From the IMG/VR virus record IMGVR_UViG_3300042935_001093, positions 1-36,154 of that record: a stretch of DNA of 36,154 bases. The stretch is one strand, 5' to 3'. The notes beneath the pieces were generated by a model. That model saw only the letters and a program-made list of their open reading frames with translations. It ran no database searches and had not been told where the DNA came from. The position numbers and the translations under genes were made by a program. Each line of letters begins with the position of its first letter. Within the stretch, counting starts at the first letter, position 1. Source of the stretch: a virus. This document shows positions 9,501-18,335 of the stretch, in pieces.

Positions 9501-12500
9501 TGTTCCTAAGCCAACGATTTTTCTGCGCTTATTTTCAAGGTCGGTTGCTAGTGCGGCCATCTCAAAGGCATCCATGTTCTTCGCAAACAGTTTTTCAAAA
9601 TCGTCTAACGATAGACCTAAATCAGCGAGCATTTCTTCAATTTTGTCTTCACTCAAACCTGGATTACTTCTTTCAAGCATCTTTCGTGCCGACTCGTAAT
9701 AGTCATCCTTGGCTTGTTTGAGGTTTCGTTCAAGGGCAATCAAATTTGCCTTTGCCTCTCCGTCGTAAATTCTTCCTATTTCTTTGTCAATTTCTCCCAC
9801 TGTTGCACCATCACGGTCCATTTGGTTAAAGTATGCGCGATTGTTATCAATCATGTCTTCGGCAACTCTTCTTTTTTGACCTGTTGTCATCTTGGACCAC
9901 GGTACGGTATTGATTGATGGCTTATATTCTGCCGAATCATCCCAAGTTCCACCCCCAGCTGGTGGGAGAGCTCTGTCAAGAGCATTGAAGATTGAAGCAT
10001 TATCATCAAGCGGTGTGTCAACAGACATGGCAGATTGGTAATCCCTATCCAACTTTGATGTTCCGCCGCGTGACGCGAATCCTTCGCCAGCAGTGCGCCC
10101 GCGTTTACGTTCCCAATATGCCTCGTTGTCTAGTTCGCGTTGCCTTTCGATACGAATATCTTCATCTAGTTTTTTTCGCTCGTCGTCTGGTAGTCCATTA
10201 ATGAAATCAGCGTAATCTTCGTAGGTGAATTCAGTGTCTTCGTAAAAGCGGTCTATGTCTTCGTCGGTTGCATAGTTTCCACCATCAACAAATCCTTGTG
10301 CATAAGAATCAAGTAAGTCTTCGCTTGGTTCACCATAGGTCGCATCGTATATTTCTTTTTTGGTAACCCAATCATTGAGGGTATTAACTGTTGCATCATC
10401 AATATCGTCGGCTGTCAATTTTTTACCACGTGAAGCGAATCCGTCTGGTGTGATGTCATTTACATCGTAAGCGAATGATGCTGCTCGGTCAATTGCTTGC
10501 TCCAAAGCCGCACTTCGCTCTTCAATTCCACCGTCATGATTTTTAGAAAGTTCTTCAATGTATGGAACTGCACCGCTAAATTGCCTTAGGTACTCTCTTT
10601 CACCAAGGATTTCTCTTGCCACTTTTTCTCTTTCATTGATGAAATCAAGCAACTCATCATTGGTTCTATCTAATGCATCAGATGCATCTGCTTCATCCAT
10701 TCCTTCAACATCTGGCATCATCGGTACACGAACACGCTTGCTTCTTGGAGCAGCTGGCTTGGCAAATATCTTGGGTCCGTAGAACTCAATCAATTCGTCA
10801 ATCCTTTGCTTTCGCTCTTCTGGGTCAGTGATTTCGGCAAGGGATTCTCTGTCATCAGAATGCATTCTTGAAGGAACAATCCTTTGACCAGTACTGCTCT
10901 CGTTGATTGATGCACGAGAGGCGAATCCATCACGACCATTGCGTCGTGCATTCACCTTCTGAATATCACCAGTCGTGTATGCACGCTTGTTATAGTTTGT
11001 GGCCTTGCCATTTTCGTCAAGGTAGAAACCGTTCTCGTTTGTGCGGTTTGTGATTTTTGGATTTGACCGCTCAGCTGGTTCTCCCATTGAGTAGAAAGCT
11101 GACTGAGGAATTGCTTCTTCTCTTCTAAAGTCAAAGTCATCTCGCACTCGGCGCAATGTTGCACCACGGCTATCTGATGCTTCAAGGTCGTCAACTACTG
11201 ATTGTGGGACATTTTCATAGATGTAGAACTCGCCGGTTCCTTTTCCATCTCGTCCACGGTATTCGACGCGGAGTTCACGCTTATCTGGGTCGTACTGAAC
11301 TCTGTTAAGTGCGGCGCTAGAGCCAACGTCAACGTTTCTGTAACCCATTCCAAGCGACTCTGCTTGCATTTCCATCATTGCGATTTGACGGTCATCGTAT
11401 GCTCGTGCTTTTGCATCAGCAGTGATTTCGTCAGCTGATGTTCCGCTTCCTGCGTTGATTGCTGAATCTACTGCTCGTGTAAAGTAGCGACTCTGCTCGT
11501 CTGGCCCAATTTCGTTCCAATGCGAGTCAATCTGTGCCTCATATGAACCTTCACCAAGTTCTGCACTTGCATCTGCATCTCTATCGGTTCTGTCTGAGCC
11601 ACTTGCCCTTCGTACCGACTTGGATGCTTTAATTTTGTTGATGACTTTACCCTTTGAACTTGAACTAGCAAGTTCTTGAGCTTCGTCAGAAGTTACGCCT
11701 TCATAGATGTAACTTCCACCAGCATTGCCATCCTTGTCCTTGAAGGTAACAACCAGTTCTTGGGTATTCGGGTCATAGTACGACCCGTAAAGAGCGGCAC
11801 TTCTGCGAACATCAATGTCCTGAATTTTTGATGGCTTCTTCCCTGCGGATGCAGGCTTAGGTGAGCGAGACTCAAAAATTTGAATCATTCTTTCTTGGAC
11901 TAGAGAATTTGGTTCGCCGTATTCGTCGCTAAGTTCGTACCCATCAAAACCATCACGCGCAAGACTACGTCTAGCTTCATCTGCCAAGTCAGTCAAATCT
12001 GATTCAGACAAACTTCCTATTTCGTCACGGAGTTGCAAAACTTGTTCAAGCATGTCGTCTGATTCGGAATCTCCACGACCATTGATTGCATCAATCGTGC
12101 TTGACTTTGTAATCTCAACATCATGATTTCTCTTGACATCATTGATTACTCGACCAATTGAACTAGAACCTGCTACTTCGTTGTCAAAGTAATCAGGTGA
12201 AACATCTGAGTATGTGTAGTACCTTGCTTCCCCACCAGTTTGACCTGGCTTAAACGCAACATGGAGTTCACGAGTTTTTCTGTCATAGTGAACTGCTTCA
12301 ATTGCGCTTGAGTTTGGAGTCTCAACAGTGTCAAAGCGTGAACTGCCGCGTGATGCGAATCCACTCGTTGATTTACCACTGCTTGAGAAGAGTCTGTCTT
12401 CGGGGTAATCAGCATCGTAACCATCTACGCTTGGAATCTCATCAGTATCATACTCAAGGTCTTTGTAGTTACCTTTGGCAATAGATTCTTCTCTTGAAAT

Positions 12501-15500
12501 AATAAAACTCATTACATCATTGGCTTCTTCAAGAACCTCCGCCAAATCGTCGCCTTGTTCATCTTTCTTTTCACCGGCACGAATGAGTTCGTCAACAAGA
12601 TTAATTGTGTCACGAATCTTTTCTTTCTCATTCTCTGACTCCCACAATGAGGAACCGTCGTAATGTTCAAGAGCATCAATTTCCTCAAACCTTTTGGCGA
12701 GTTCGTTCAAGTCTGACTCAAGACCACCCTCTCCGTCGTCGCCATAAAGGTTGATTGAGTTTGATTCCAAGTCTTGAATTTTTGCCCAAATGTCACTTGC
12801 TTCATCAACCTTTGCTAATTGTGCGGTGCGATACTCGCTATTTCTTTCAATATTTTCTGTTGCTTCAGAAATTGCTTCATCTAGGCTCTCAAGGAGGTCA
12901 ATGTCGTCGTCATCATCTGTTACATCGTAAATTGTTGTACTAGAGTCAATCTTTACACCATTGGCTTCTGCAATTTCTCTAGCGATTCGACTGCGTGTTT
13001 CGATTAGTTCTTTGCGCTGTTTAAGCAAGTCAGCATGACGAATGTCCATGTTTGAAGAGTTGCCGTTGTCTAGTGATGGAATATCCAACAAGTCAGAAAC
13101 TTCTTCCTTGTATTCATCAGTTGATTTACGGCCACCACGTGAGGCGAATCCAGAGGTGTCATTATCCTCCATGATGTATCGAAGTTCATCATCAAGTGCG
13201 CTGAACTTTTCGTTCTTGTATGCATGTGATTGCCATGCAGATTCAAGAACCTCAAGAAAATCTTCGTCGCTTAAATTGGTTCTTTCGCTAATTTGTGAAT
13301 CAGCAAAAGCCTCATTTTTTTCAGATGGTGTCAAACCATTCCAGTTTTCTACTAGAGCTTTTGAGTATTCACGTAAAGGTTTTGGAATTCTTGAATCATC
13401 CTCTCGTGCGCCAAGTCTGTCTGAGATGAGTTCTTGTAATTTTGCTGCTGATGGTGGTTTACTTCCGCGTGATGCAAGGCCCATGTCGCCAGCATCGCCA
13501 AAGTCAACAAAGTCTGGATGGATTTCTGGGTTGTCCTGCAAGAATTCGTCATAATCAAAACCACCTTCTTCCAATACATTTTTTACTATGTCCCATCGTC
13601 CTTGGTCATATAGGTCGTCTTGAACTTGTTCAAATAACTTTTCTTTTTCCTTACTAGTGAATTCATCGTATGGACGCATTTCTGGCGTGGTATCACCACG
13701 TGAACCAAATCCGCGCTGACGCTCGTTGTAATTATCCGCCGCTGCATCAAGGTAGTTGTCGTAGGCAAGAGCCATTGCATACAGGGAATCGCCGTCTGCT
13801 TCTTTTAGATACTCGTCATGGATTGCATCATTTTCAATCCAGTAGTCGGCAACTCTTTCTGCTTCATCCCTATCTGCACCGCTCCCCTTGAGCGCTTCAA
13901 TTGCTTCTTTTCTGAAGTCTTTTGCAAATCCGTATTTCTCTGGATTCGCCATGAGGTCTTCAATCATCGCCTCAGAGGAATGGTCGCGTGCGCCTGGGCG
14001 TGGGCTACCAGGGTTGTCTAGATAGTACTGTGCGTCAAGTTCTCCGAGCAAATCATCATTGGAATCAAGAAATTCTTGGACATCTTCTGGCAACCATTTG
14101 CCGAGGTCGTTATTCTTTCCAGGAACATCAAGTCTGTCGCCTCGTGAGGCGAATCCACTACCCCGAAGATTTGCATAGCTATTAACGTTGTTTAGGACTT
14201 CGTTGATTGCAAAGCGTTCGTTTGGCTTTATGGTTGGTCTCATCTTATAGAGGTTGGCGAGTTTTCTGATGGCGGCTTCCTCTTGTGGGCTTACCTTCCC
14301 ATCACCTTTTCTCACCTTGTCCAGTCCACTCATTGCCATTCTGTACTCACTCGGTGAGAACTCGTCAGAAAGGAAGTCTCTGTTCCCTCTCTGTAGAATT
14401 CGTTCGCCATCATTTGGCATACGTGAAGCAAAGCCATCTGTTGGCTTGCCATCTCTGCTCTGCGCCTTACGTACGAATATGCGTTCAATTGCATTAGCGC
14501 GAGTCTCACGATTAGAGACACCCTCTGCTTCGTAGTCGCGCCCAATAACGCCAGCGTCACGTTGGAGAAGAACGAATCTTGCCTCGCCGTATTCGTTGCG
14601 TGCTTTTTCAAGTTCCTTCTCAAGTTCAGGAAGTGACATTTCCATCAATGAGCGGTAGTCGGATTCCATCTTTTCGTTGCGTCTAGAGTCCTCTTCGTTG
14701 AGTCTAGGGTCAAGGACACTCGTCCTCTTTGCGGGTAATAGGTCGGCAATAAATTCTTCATCAGACAGGTCTAATCTTGCCTGTTTTTTGACCTTCTCTG
14801 CTTGCTTTGCTTTTCTTTGTTCGTTAAGAAGCAGTTTCTCAAGTTGAAGCCGTGTTTCAACACCCTCAAATTTATCTTCGCGTCCAAAGAAGTTAAACTT
14901 GTCATCATTCGTAAAACCTCTGCTGGTCTTGATTTTTTCGAGGGCATTGACGGACTCACTTAGATTCCTAGAGGCACCCAGTTCATTGAGTTCTTCCTTG
15001 CTGACATCTTGGAGAACGTAAGTCCGAATTTCTGTGCGTGTGTATTGAATTGCCCCACTTGCATCTGGCTCCCCCGCCTTCCATCCTCCACCGGTGGAAA
15101 CAAATAACTCTTTGCTTTTATCGTCGTAAATAAGGTCATTAACAATTTCATCGCTTAAATTAATTTCTTCGATGGCTCCATCATCTACGACGCCTCTGAC
15201 TCTACCTGGCTTGATTCTACTCAAAGAGGCAAAGCCATCTACTTCGTCATCTCCTGCATCATCTGCTGCCATGTACAATTCGTCGTATGTATTCTCGTCT
15301 TTGCGCAACCGTTTGACAAATGCATTTGCTTCACTGCGACTCATTCGGTAATTTCTCATCACCTCTTGCTTGACTTCTTCGTCAGACATTTGCGTGTAAT
15401 CCATGTAGTCAACGCCATACTCAGAGTCAAGGTAGTTTTCAAAAGAACGTAATTCTTCCTTCGGTGTTGGCTTGTCGGTTAGTGAGGCCCCGCGTGAGTC

Positions 15501-18308
15501 AAATCCGCCACGGCTTCTTTCGTAGTCTTCGTAGTCGGGTTCGTACTTGGAATTTTGAGCATCAACCATGTAGTCGTATTGGTCGTCTACGAGGTCACTG
15601 AAGAAACGTGAAGCTATTTCATCACTTGCTATTGCCCTAATGGCATCGTCATCAGACTGGTATCTGTCAAATAAATCTTTGAGTTCAGAATCACTCAGTG
15701 GTTCTTTGCTTCGATTATTAAAACTTTCCAACTTGTCAAATTCAACTTCACCATCACCGACATGGTCAATTATGTATTCTTCAATAAACGAGTCATCAAG
15801 TTCGTCGTCATCTGGGTCAATGCCCATATTTGAACCCCAAGGTCCATTACCCTCACCACGCGATGCAAGACCACGAGCACTATCACGACCTTGTTCAAGG
15901 ACTAGGTCTTGCTCATCTGCTGAGAGCTTGTCAAAGTCATCTTCTGCGAACATTTCGCCTTGACCAGCAGCTCGCTGACGGTCACGCTTTGCCTTTGGAG
16001 TGTCAAGGTCTGCTGGATTTACTAGGTCAGCAAACTCTTTATCAAGTTGACCGTAGAAGCCTTCTTCGTATGATGCAAAAATATCTTCAGCATCTGCTTG
16101 AAGTTTTGAATCAGTTGACCAGTCGCCCTCAGGAAGAAGGTCACCAATTCTGTCGCTCCAAAGATTTTCCCCGCCCCACTCACTGGTTAGTGGACCATTT
16201 CCGTCCTGAAGCAAAAATGAAACAATTCCATTTTCACGAATGAAGTCTTTATCTTCATCACTTAGATTCTTCATGTTGTCTGCAAGAATCTGAGCCCTTC
16301 CAGATGCAATGTCTGAACCACGACGACGTGAAGTATCAATTCTGTCCTGTTGTTCTGGCGTTACATCACCACGACTACCGAATCCACGCTTTGAACGATT
16401 TTTTTGATATTCGTCAAGGAATTCTCCATATTTGGGTTTCTCGTAGCGTGGATTATTGCGACCACTGAAACCATATCCGAGACGAGTGTCTTCTGCAGCA
16501 GTTCCTTCTGGCAAGATGTCACGAACTCCACTGACATCAAATGTTTCTTTGCCGGTTGATTCTGTTCTCTTTGGTGGAACGAAATCTTTTCCGAACTGTT
16601 GCTTGTAGGCATCACGACGTGAGAACTCATGCGAAAGTTTGAAGAGTTCTGCATCTGTCTTTTCTCTGTCTGAACCGGTTTGTCCACGACGAGCAGCAAC
16701 AAGTTTCTGACCTTCTGCACGGAGACCATCTTCTGACATGTCCCAGTACTTTGCGAGTCCTTCGTTTTCTGGTCGACGATTAGCAAGGAACGAAATGTCG
16801 TCCATCGTGCGTGGTTGCAGTTCTCCTGCAGCCAATGCTTCTTGACGCTCCGTACCAGAGAGAAGACTCGGGTCCTTCGTCGGCTTCTTGCCGGTTCTGA
16901 TTGTCGGCTTGTCAAGTAGCTCATTTGAGTCACGATTCTTTCCACCAATATCTGGAAGATTCATGTCTGGCTTCTTAATAGGAATGTACGGTCTCTGGAA
17001 TGCAGTACCGTCTTGCGCAAATCCGTCGTTGTCGCCGTCAATTGCAAATGGGTTGAACGACTGTGAGAGGGTTCTTAGGTTCCCAACCGACTGACCGATT
17101 GTTTGACCAATCGCCTTAACTGCGGTCTGGAGCGCATCAATTGCTTGTGCAGAGATGCTTCCGTTTACAATAATTCCATTGTCTGAATCAGTTGTTGAAA
17201 GATTGTGATACTTGAATACCGGCTGAAGCATGCTCTTGGCTTGCACAATGTGACCCTGAGGGATTTCAATAAGGTGTGCATATGCAGACTTACCAATACC
17301 CACTTGACCACCAAGCATTGTGTTCATTTCGTCTTGGTCGTCATCTCGGTACGGAATCTGTTGTGGTTGCATTGGAACCATTGATTCATCTGCTGGCTTA
17401 ACTTCAATCTGTTGTTGAACTGGTGGCTTGTTTTGATTTCCAGAATAAGCTTCTGGCTTGCCAAACATGAATGTGTTGTAAGCGTCTGGGGTGTGGTAAC
17501 CAACTCTGTACATAGAAACTTTTCCGTCAGTTGTTGTTCTGCGGAAAACAATGAAACTATCTGTTGCTTCAACAATGTCAACCTTTGAGCCAGTTCTTTC
17601 ACTGAGCTCTGATTGGATTTTCTGTGTCTTCTCAGCATCTAATGGTTGTGCAAGACCTTCTGCAAAAATATCAAAAGGCTCGTCTTGTTCTTGTTCCTGC
17701 TCCTGTGGTGCTGCAATGACAATCATTCTTGGCTGTTGTAGTTGTTCACCCATCATTGACATGCCTGGGATAATTGGCATCATGTGATTCTTTGAATCGC
17801 TCTTAACGGAGATTGTTCCAGTCAATTGATTAGCACCATGAAGCACTGGTGACACTTCGTAGAGCTCTACTTCTCTGAGAACATTTGCTTGTTGTGCTGT
17901 ATCAAATGCACCATTGATTGTTTTGTAACCAATAGACCATTCCTGCTCTTCTCCAAAGAATGCAACGCTCGCAAATGCTTCTTTGCCTTTTTCTGACTGA
18001 AGGTTAAATTGAACCTTTGCATACAAACCGCCAATTCCAGCATTTTTCATTTTTGCTGGGAGACGTGGGTCGCCTGGTGGAACTTCGTACATCTCAAGGA
18101 CTTTTCCAATTGGGTCATTCCAACTGTGAGCCCATACAACTCTTGGCTTACGACGGGTGAGGCTCTTGGCAAACGCACCAGTTACAACGATGTCACCAAC
18201 TGAGTCCTTGTTGCCAATTCCTGCAACGAAACATTCGACAATTCCTTGCAGTTCGTCAAGAGCGATTGCTCCGCTAGCTGCTGATTTGAATTCAAATTGT
18301 TCGTTCAT
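6591..18308 (-). CDS. Giant prohead protease-polyvalent fusion protein (about 3,905 aa)
   Basis: Residues 1-170 are an HK97-type (U35/S78) prohead protease with His61 in WAHSWNDPIG and Ser125 in EWSIGYK. A linker follows with an acidic DGDNDG loop and GFAQDG (17007-17024). From residue 642 on, the chain is divided by 19 short motifs around G-[FL]-A-S-R-G into mostly acidic, helical blocks of about 37-470 residues. Recognisable blocks are a divergent KTSC-like unit (about 1054-1127), three KTSC domains (1999-2066, 2168-2234, 2329-2396), an ArdC-like unit (2980-3263, HELMH at 3175) and an AISG-core domain (about 3312-3405). The last 300 residues contain HTH-like helices (EQLAAELGVPVDVARKM). I chose ATG 18308 because the protein then starts like other proteases, GGTGG lies upstream, and a putative promoter -10 (18336-18341) would put transcription start downstream of the alternative GTG at 18347. 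The protease probably matures the capsid; the extension may be processed and packaged. Confidence 0.9.
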   Translation of the reverse strand: MNEQFEFKSAASGAIALDELQGIVECFVAGIGNKDSVGDIVVTGAFAKSLTRRKPRVVWAHSWNDPIGKVLEMYEVPPGDPRLPAKMKNAGIGGLYAKVQFNLQSEKGKEAFASVAFFGEEQEWSIGYKTINGAFDTAQQANVLREVELYEVSPVLHGANQLTGTISVKSDSKNHMMPIIPGMSMMGEQLQQPRMIVIAAPQEQEQEQDEPFDIFAEGLAQPLDAEKTQKIQSELSERTGSKVDIVEATDSFIVFRRTTTDGKVSMYRVGYHTPDAYNTFMFGKPEAYSGNQNKPPVQQQIEVKPADESMVPMQPQQIPYRDDDQDEMNTMLGGQVGIGKSAYAHLIEIPQGHIVQAKSMLQPVFKYHNLSTTDSDNGIIVNGSISAQAIDALQTAVKAIGQTIGQSVGNLRTLSQSFNPFAIDGDNDGFAQDGTAFQRPYIPIKKPDMNLPDIGGKNRDSNELLDKPTIRTGKKPTKDPSLLSGTERQEALAAGELQPRTMDDISFLANRRPENEGLAKYWDMSEDGLRAEGQKLVAARRGQTGSDREKTDAELFKLSHEFSRRDAYKQQFGKDFVPPKRTESTGKETFDVSGVRDILPEGTAAEDTRLGYGFSGRNNPRYEKPKYGEFLDEYQKNRSKRGFGSRGDVTPEQQDRIDTSRRRGSDIASGRAQILADNMKNLSDEDKDFIRENGIVSFLLQDGNGPLTSEWGGENLWSDRIGDLLPEGDWSTDSKLQADAEDIFASYEEGFYGQLDKEFADLVNPADLDTPKAKRDRQRAAGQGEMFAEDDFDKLSADEQDLVLEQGRDSARGLASRGEGNGPWGSNMGIDPDDDELDDSFIEEYIIDHVGDGEVEFDKLESFNNRSKEPLSDSELKDLFDRYQSDDDAIRAIASDEIASRFFSDLVDDQYDYMVDAQNSKYEPDYEDYERSRGGFDSRGASLTDKPTPKEELRSFENYLDSEYGVDYMDYTQMSDEEVKQEVMRNYRMSRSEANAFVKRLRKDENTYDELYMAADDAGDDEVDGFASLSRIKPGRVRGVVDDGAIEEINLSDEIVNDLIYDDKSKELFVSTGGGWKAGEPDASGAIQYTRTEIRTYVLQDVSKEELNELGASRNLSESVNALEKIKTSRGFTNDDKFNFFGREDKFEGVETRLQLEKLLLNEQRKAKQAEKVKKQARLDLSDEEFIADLLPAKRTSVLDPRLNEEDSRRNEKMESDYRSLMEMSLPELEKELEKARNEYGEARFVLLQRDAGVIGRDYEAEGVSNRETRANAIERIFVRKAQSRDGKPTDGFASRMPNDGERILQRGNRDFLSDEFSPSEYRMAMSGLDKVRKGDGKVSPQEEAAIRKLANLYKMRPTIKPNERFAINEVLNNVNSYANLRGSGFASRGDRLDVPGKNNDLGKWLPEDVQEFLDSNDDLLGELDAQYYLDNPGSPRPGARDHSSEAMIEDLMANPEKYGFAKDFRKEAIEALKGSGADRDEAERVADYWIENDAIHDEYLKEADGDSLYAMALAYDNYLDAAADNYNERQRGFGSRGDTTPEMRPYDEFTSKEKEKLFEQVQDDLYDQGRWDIVKNVLEEGGFDYDEFLQDNPEIHPDFVDFGDAGDMGLASRGSKPPSAAKLQELISDRLGAREDDSRIPKPLREYSKALVENWNGLTPSEKNEAFADSQISERTNLSDEDFLEVLESAWQSHAYKNEKFSALDDELRYIMEDNDTSGFASRGGRKSTDEYKEEVSDLLDIPSLDNGNSSNMDIRHADLLKQRKELIETRSRIAREIAEANGVKIDSSTTIYDVTDDDDDIDLLESLDEAISEATENIERNSEYRTAQLAKVDEASDIWAKIQDLESNSINLYGDDGEGGLESDLNELAKRFEEIDALEHYDGSSLWESENEKEKIRDTINLVDELIRAGEKKDEQGDDLAEVLEEANDVMSFIISREESIAKGNYKDLEYDTDEIPSVDGYDADYPEDRLFSSSGKSTSGFASRGSSRFDTVETPNSSAIEAVHYDRKTRELHVAFKPGQTGGEARYYTYSDVSPDYFDNEVAGSSSIGRVINDVKRNHDVEITKSSTIDAINGRGDSESDDMLEQVLQLRDEIGSLSESDLTDLADEARRSLARDGFDGYELSDEYGEPNSLVQERMIQIFESRSPKPASAGKKPSKIQDIDVRRSAALYGSYYDPNTQELVVTFKDKDGNAGGSYIYEGVTSDEAQELASSSSKGKVINKIKASKSVRRASGSDRTDRDADASAELGEGSYEAQIDSHWNEIGPDEQSRYFTRAVDSAINAGSGTSADEITADAKARAYDDRQIAMMEMQAESLGMGYRNVDVGSSAALNRVQYDPDKRELRVEYRGRDGKGTGEFYIYENVPQSVVDDLEASDSRGATLRRVRDDFDFRREEAIPQSAFYSMGEPAERSNPKITNRTNENGFYLDENGKATNYNKRAYTTGDIQKVNARRNGRDGFASRASINESSTGQRIVPSRMHSDDRESLAEITDPEERKQRIDELIEFYGPKIFAKPAAPRSKRVRVPMMPDVEGMDEADASDALDRTNDELLDFINEREKVAREILGEREYLRQFSGAVPYIEELSKNHDGGIEERSAALEQAIDRAASFAYDVNDITPDGFASRGKKLTADDIDDATVNTLNDWVTKKEIYDATYGEPSEDLLDSYAQGFVDGGNYATDEDIDRFYEDTEFTYEDYADFINGLPDDERKKLDEDIRIERQRELDNEAYWERKRGRTAGEGFASRGGTSKLDRDYQSAMSVDTPLDDNASIFNALDRALPPAGGGTWDDSAEYKPSINTVPWSKMTTGQKRRVAEDMIDNNRAYFNQMDRDGATVGEIDKEIGRIYDGEAKANLIALERNLKQAKDDYYESARKMLERSNPGLSEDKIEEMLADLGLSLDDFEKLFAKNMDAFEMAALATDLENKRRKIVGLGTNPSTPKTGGDRPKVDPLSVLGGYSDGDVFGLTPRGFSSRGESGVKRKTKEEVFAEMQKQLIAALEDSENLGKWKLPWRRTGMPENGTTGRKYSGSNWFFLSVIADARGFDSNKWATYNQWQGLGGQVRKGEKGTTIFVPMFIKGKEKADGTSTDGRIMFKVATVFNLKQIDGMPDDFDKKEILPEAERVADLEKTISEIPAVIKNGGDKAFFQPSGDFIQVPDFENFNDARSYYSTVAHELMHWTGGNGRLGREQMGTFGTPEYAYEELVAEIASAMFMASHNIEPNIQENHGPYLASWLKKLKDDPEALEKAMTDAQKAVNYVLDISPNAKSKFSNGEKAEFETPEIAVVGNPAVSVQGLASRGDWPTSGGYEPSEFDMRTALSQIGRGNLMAISGTRAKKRNNEMVLPVNRNQQVIVGYDGGSDTYFVRAEQIITSGKDKGKTRVLGQWDNVYADELGETSYQASLKPSMLSDDNKVVWAQAFDHPQTGSLLDENGRVYENGLASGGDSMDPDELDAMDWAYDAAQDYMMEQEDMMPEGPSPEDGFASRMNLSREEKNEIIAIARRMGNRFTTSVVGQYDRNGELSDKQWDALNRMTLRKQGDQYVRNTRGLASRGDKKRPRVPKTNWTPEDRQSYVDGDRLRSKKRPGKRRNGPDASEYGFGSRGEPIDILPSDIVVGEESSGGRSWGFEPIVNRAARRFGGKQNMTDEQLAAELGVPVDVARKMRKPGARTRDVYLLDRLRIQVDGDRNLWGVGKDPLSYYDESGKPIDIEANIPDTGDMAPDVPGTRAPRSTESRNYLDASAVLEEVGIDRDASRYSIIKENIDIFGETTWKRILSRGITAGEVDALLKAKKSKKKASDLYGDATEIATSVRRTDSMPLADVFSNQAFDSLRGKRGFPQQVVEAIAEVTGRRPSISTAKNFINNPRSSGKATGRNPLSMSPAQIQLLLEKLGISSEEFDKFRSE
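8095..8375 (-). other. Small conserved domain with AISG core
   Basis: Right after the GLASRG at 8406 comes TALSQIGRGNLMAISGTR, a strand region (MVLPVNRNQQVIVGYDGGSDTYFVRA) and NVYADELGETSYQASL. This pattern (IGRGNxxAISG, LPV, DTYxV, ADExGExxYxAS) matches a small stand-alone protein family I associate with actinobacteria and their phages, of unknown function. Finding it as one cassette of the giant protein supports the view that blocks between motifs are autonomous domains and that the host is an actinobacterium. Confidence 0.6.
8520..9372 (-). other. ArdC-like antirestriction unit (N-terminal domain plus zinc peptidase)
   Basis: Immediately after the GFSSRG motif at 9381 the chain reads as an ArdC N-terminal domain (KWKLPWRR, NGTTGRKYSGSN, WATYNQWQGLGGQVRKGEKG), normally a single-stranded-DNA-binding module. 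It continues into a peptidase-like domain with HELMHWTG (HELMH at 8772-8786) and a downstream YAYEELVAEIASAMF helix supplying the usual Glu ligand. This is the complete two-domain ArdC layout, seen in plasmid antirestriction proteins and in polyvalent phage proteins. All metal-binding residues expected by eye are present. The next motif (GLASRG, 8406) closes the block. Confidence 0.85.
11120..12314 (-). repeat. Three tandem KTSC domains
   Basis: Three related units lie at about 12314-12111 (SSAIEAVHYDRKTRELHVAF ... IGRVINDV), 11807-11607 (SAALYGSYYDPNTQELVVTF ... SKGKVINKI) and 11322-11120 (SAALNRVQYDPDKRELRVEY ... SRGATLRRV). Each has a short Ser/Ala start, a Y-D-x-x-x-x-E-L-x-V strand, a Gly-rich turn, a Y-x-Y strand and a terminal S-x-G helix, the order of the KTSC family. 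They are clearly diverged from one another, so the duplication is old. All three sit within the single 472-residue block between the motifs at 12345 and 10911. Confidence 0.8.
14929..15149 (-). other. Divergent KTSC-like domain
   Basis: The segment VNDLIYDDKSKELFVSTGG, then TYVLQDVSKEELNELGAS, then SVNALEKI follows the order of a KTSC domain (small-residue start, Y-D-x-x-x-x-E-L strand, Y-x-V-x-x-x-x-x-x-E-L, terminal helix) but has a longer insertion between strands. Its resemblance to the three clearer copies further along supports the call. The function of KTSC domains is not firmly known; they occur alone and fused to lysyl-tRNA synthetase and phage proteins. Confidence 0.5.
17799..18308 (-). 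other. Prohead protease domain of the giant protein
   Basis: The first 170 residues follow the HK97 prohead protease pattern throughout: an opening strand (GIVECFVAGIGNKDSVGDIV), GAFAKSL, the His-bearing VVWAHSWNDPIGKV, the Ser-bearing EQEWSIGYKT, and the closing ELYEVSPVLHGAN. His61 and Ser125 are the expected catalytic residues. Known family members digest scaffold and capsid delta domains inside the procapsid and then themselves. Free-standing members are usually about 180-250 aa, so this one carries an exceptionally long extension. Confidence 0.93.
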
Positions 18309-18335
18309 TTTCCACCAATCAAATAGAGTGTTTAA

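Larger units (their letters stand above)
7497..16385 (-). repeat. Array of 19 G[FL]xSR[GMA] protein motifs
   Basis: In protein order the motif codons lie at 16368-16385 (GFGSRG), 15855-15872 (GLASRG), 15489-15506 (GFDSRG), 15225-15236 (GFAS then LSR, degenerate), 14418-14435 (GFASRM), 14139-14156, 13695-13712 (GFGSRG), 13464-13481 (GLASRG), 13134-13151, 12345-12362, 10911-10928 (GFASRA), 10425-10442, 10065-10082, 9381-9398 (GFSSRG), 8406-8423 (GLASRG), 7974-7991 (GLASGG, lacks Arg), 7845-7862 (GFASRM), 7647-7664 (GLASRG) and 7497-7514 (GFGSRG). Those without a label are GFASRG. Ser is written TCA, TCG, TCT, TCC, AGC or AGT and Arg CGT, CGC, CGA or AGA in different copies, so selection acts on the peptide and this is not a recent DNA duplication. 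The motif falls between blocks and is often preceded by a charged or small residue and Gly. Confidence 0.95.

Noticed and set aside
7497-16385. DNA-level repeats or CRISPR array, suggested by repeated strings such as CGTGANGCGAATCC
   Set aside because: Spacing is irregular, units are only about 18 bases, all lie in frame in one gene, and synonymous variation shows protein-level conservation.
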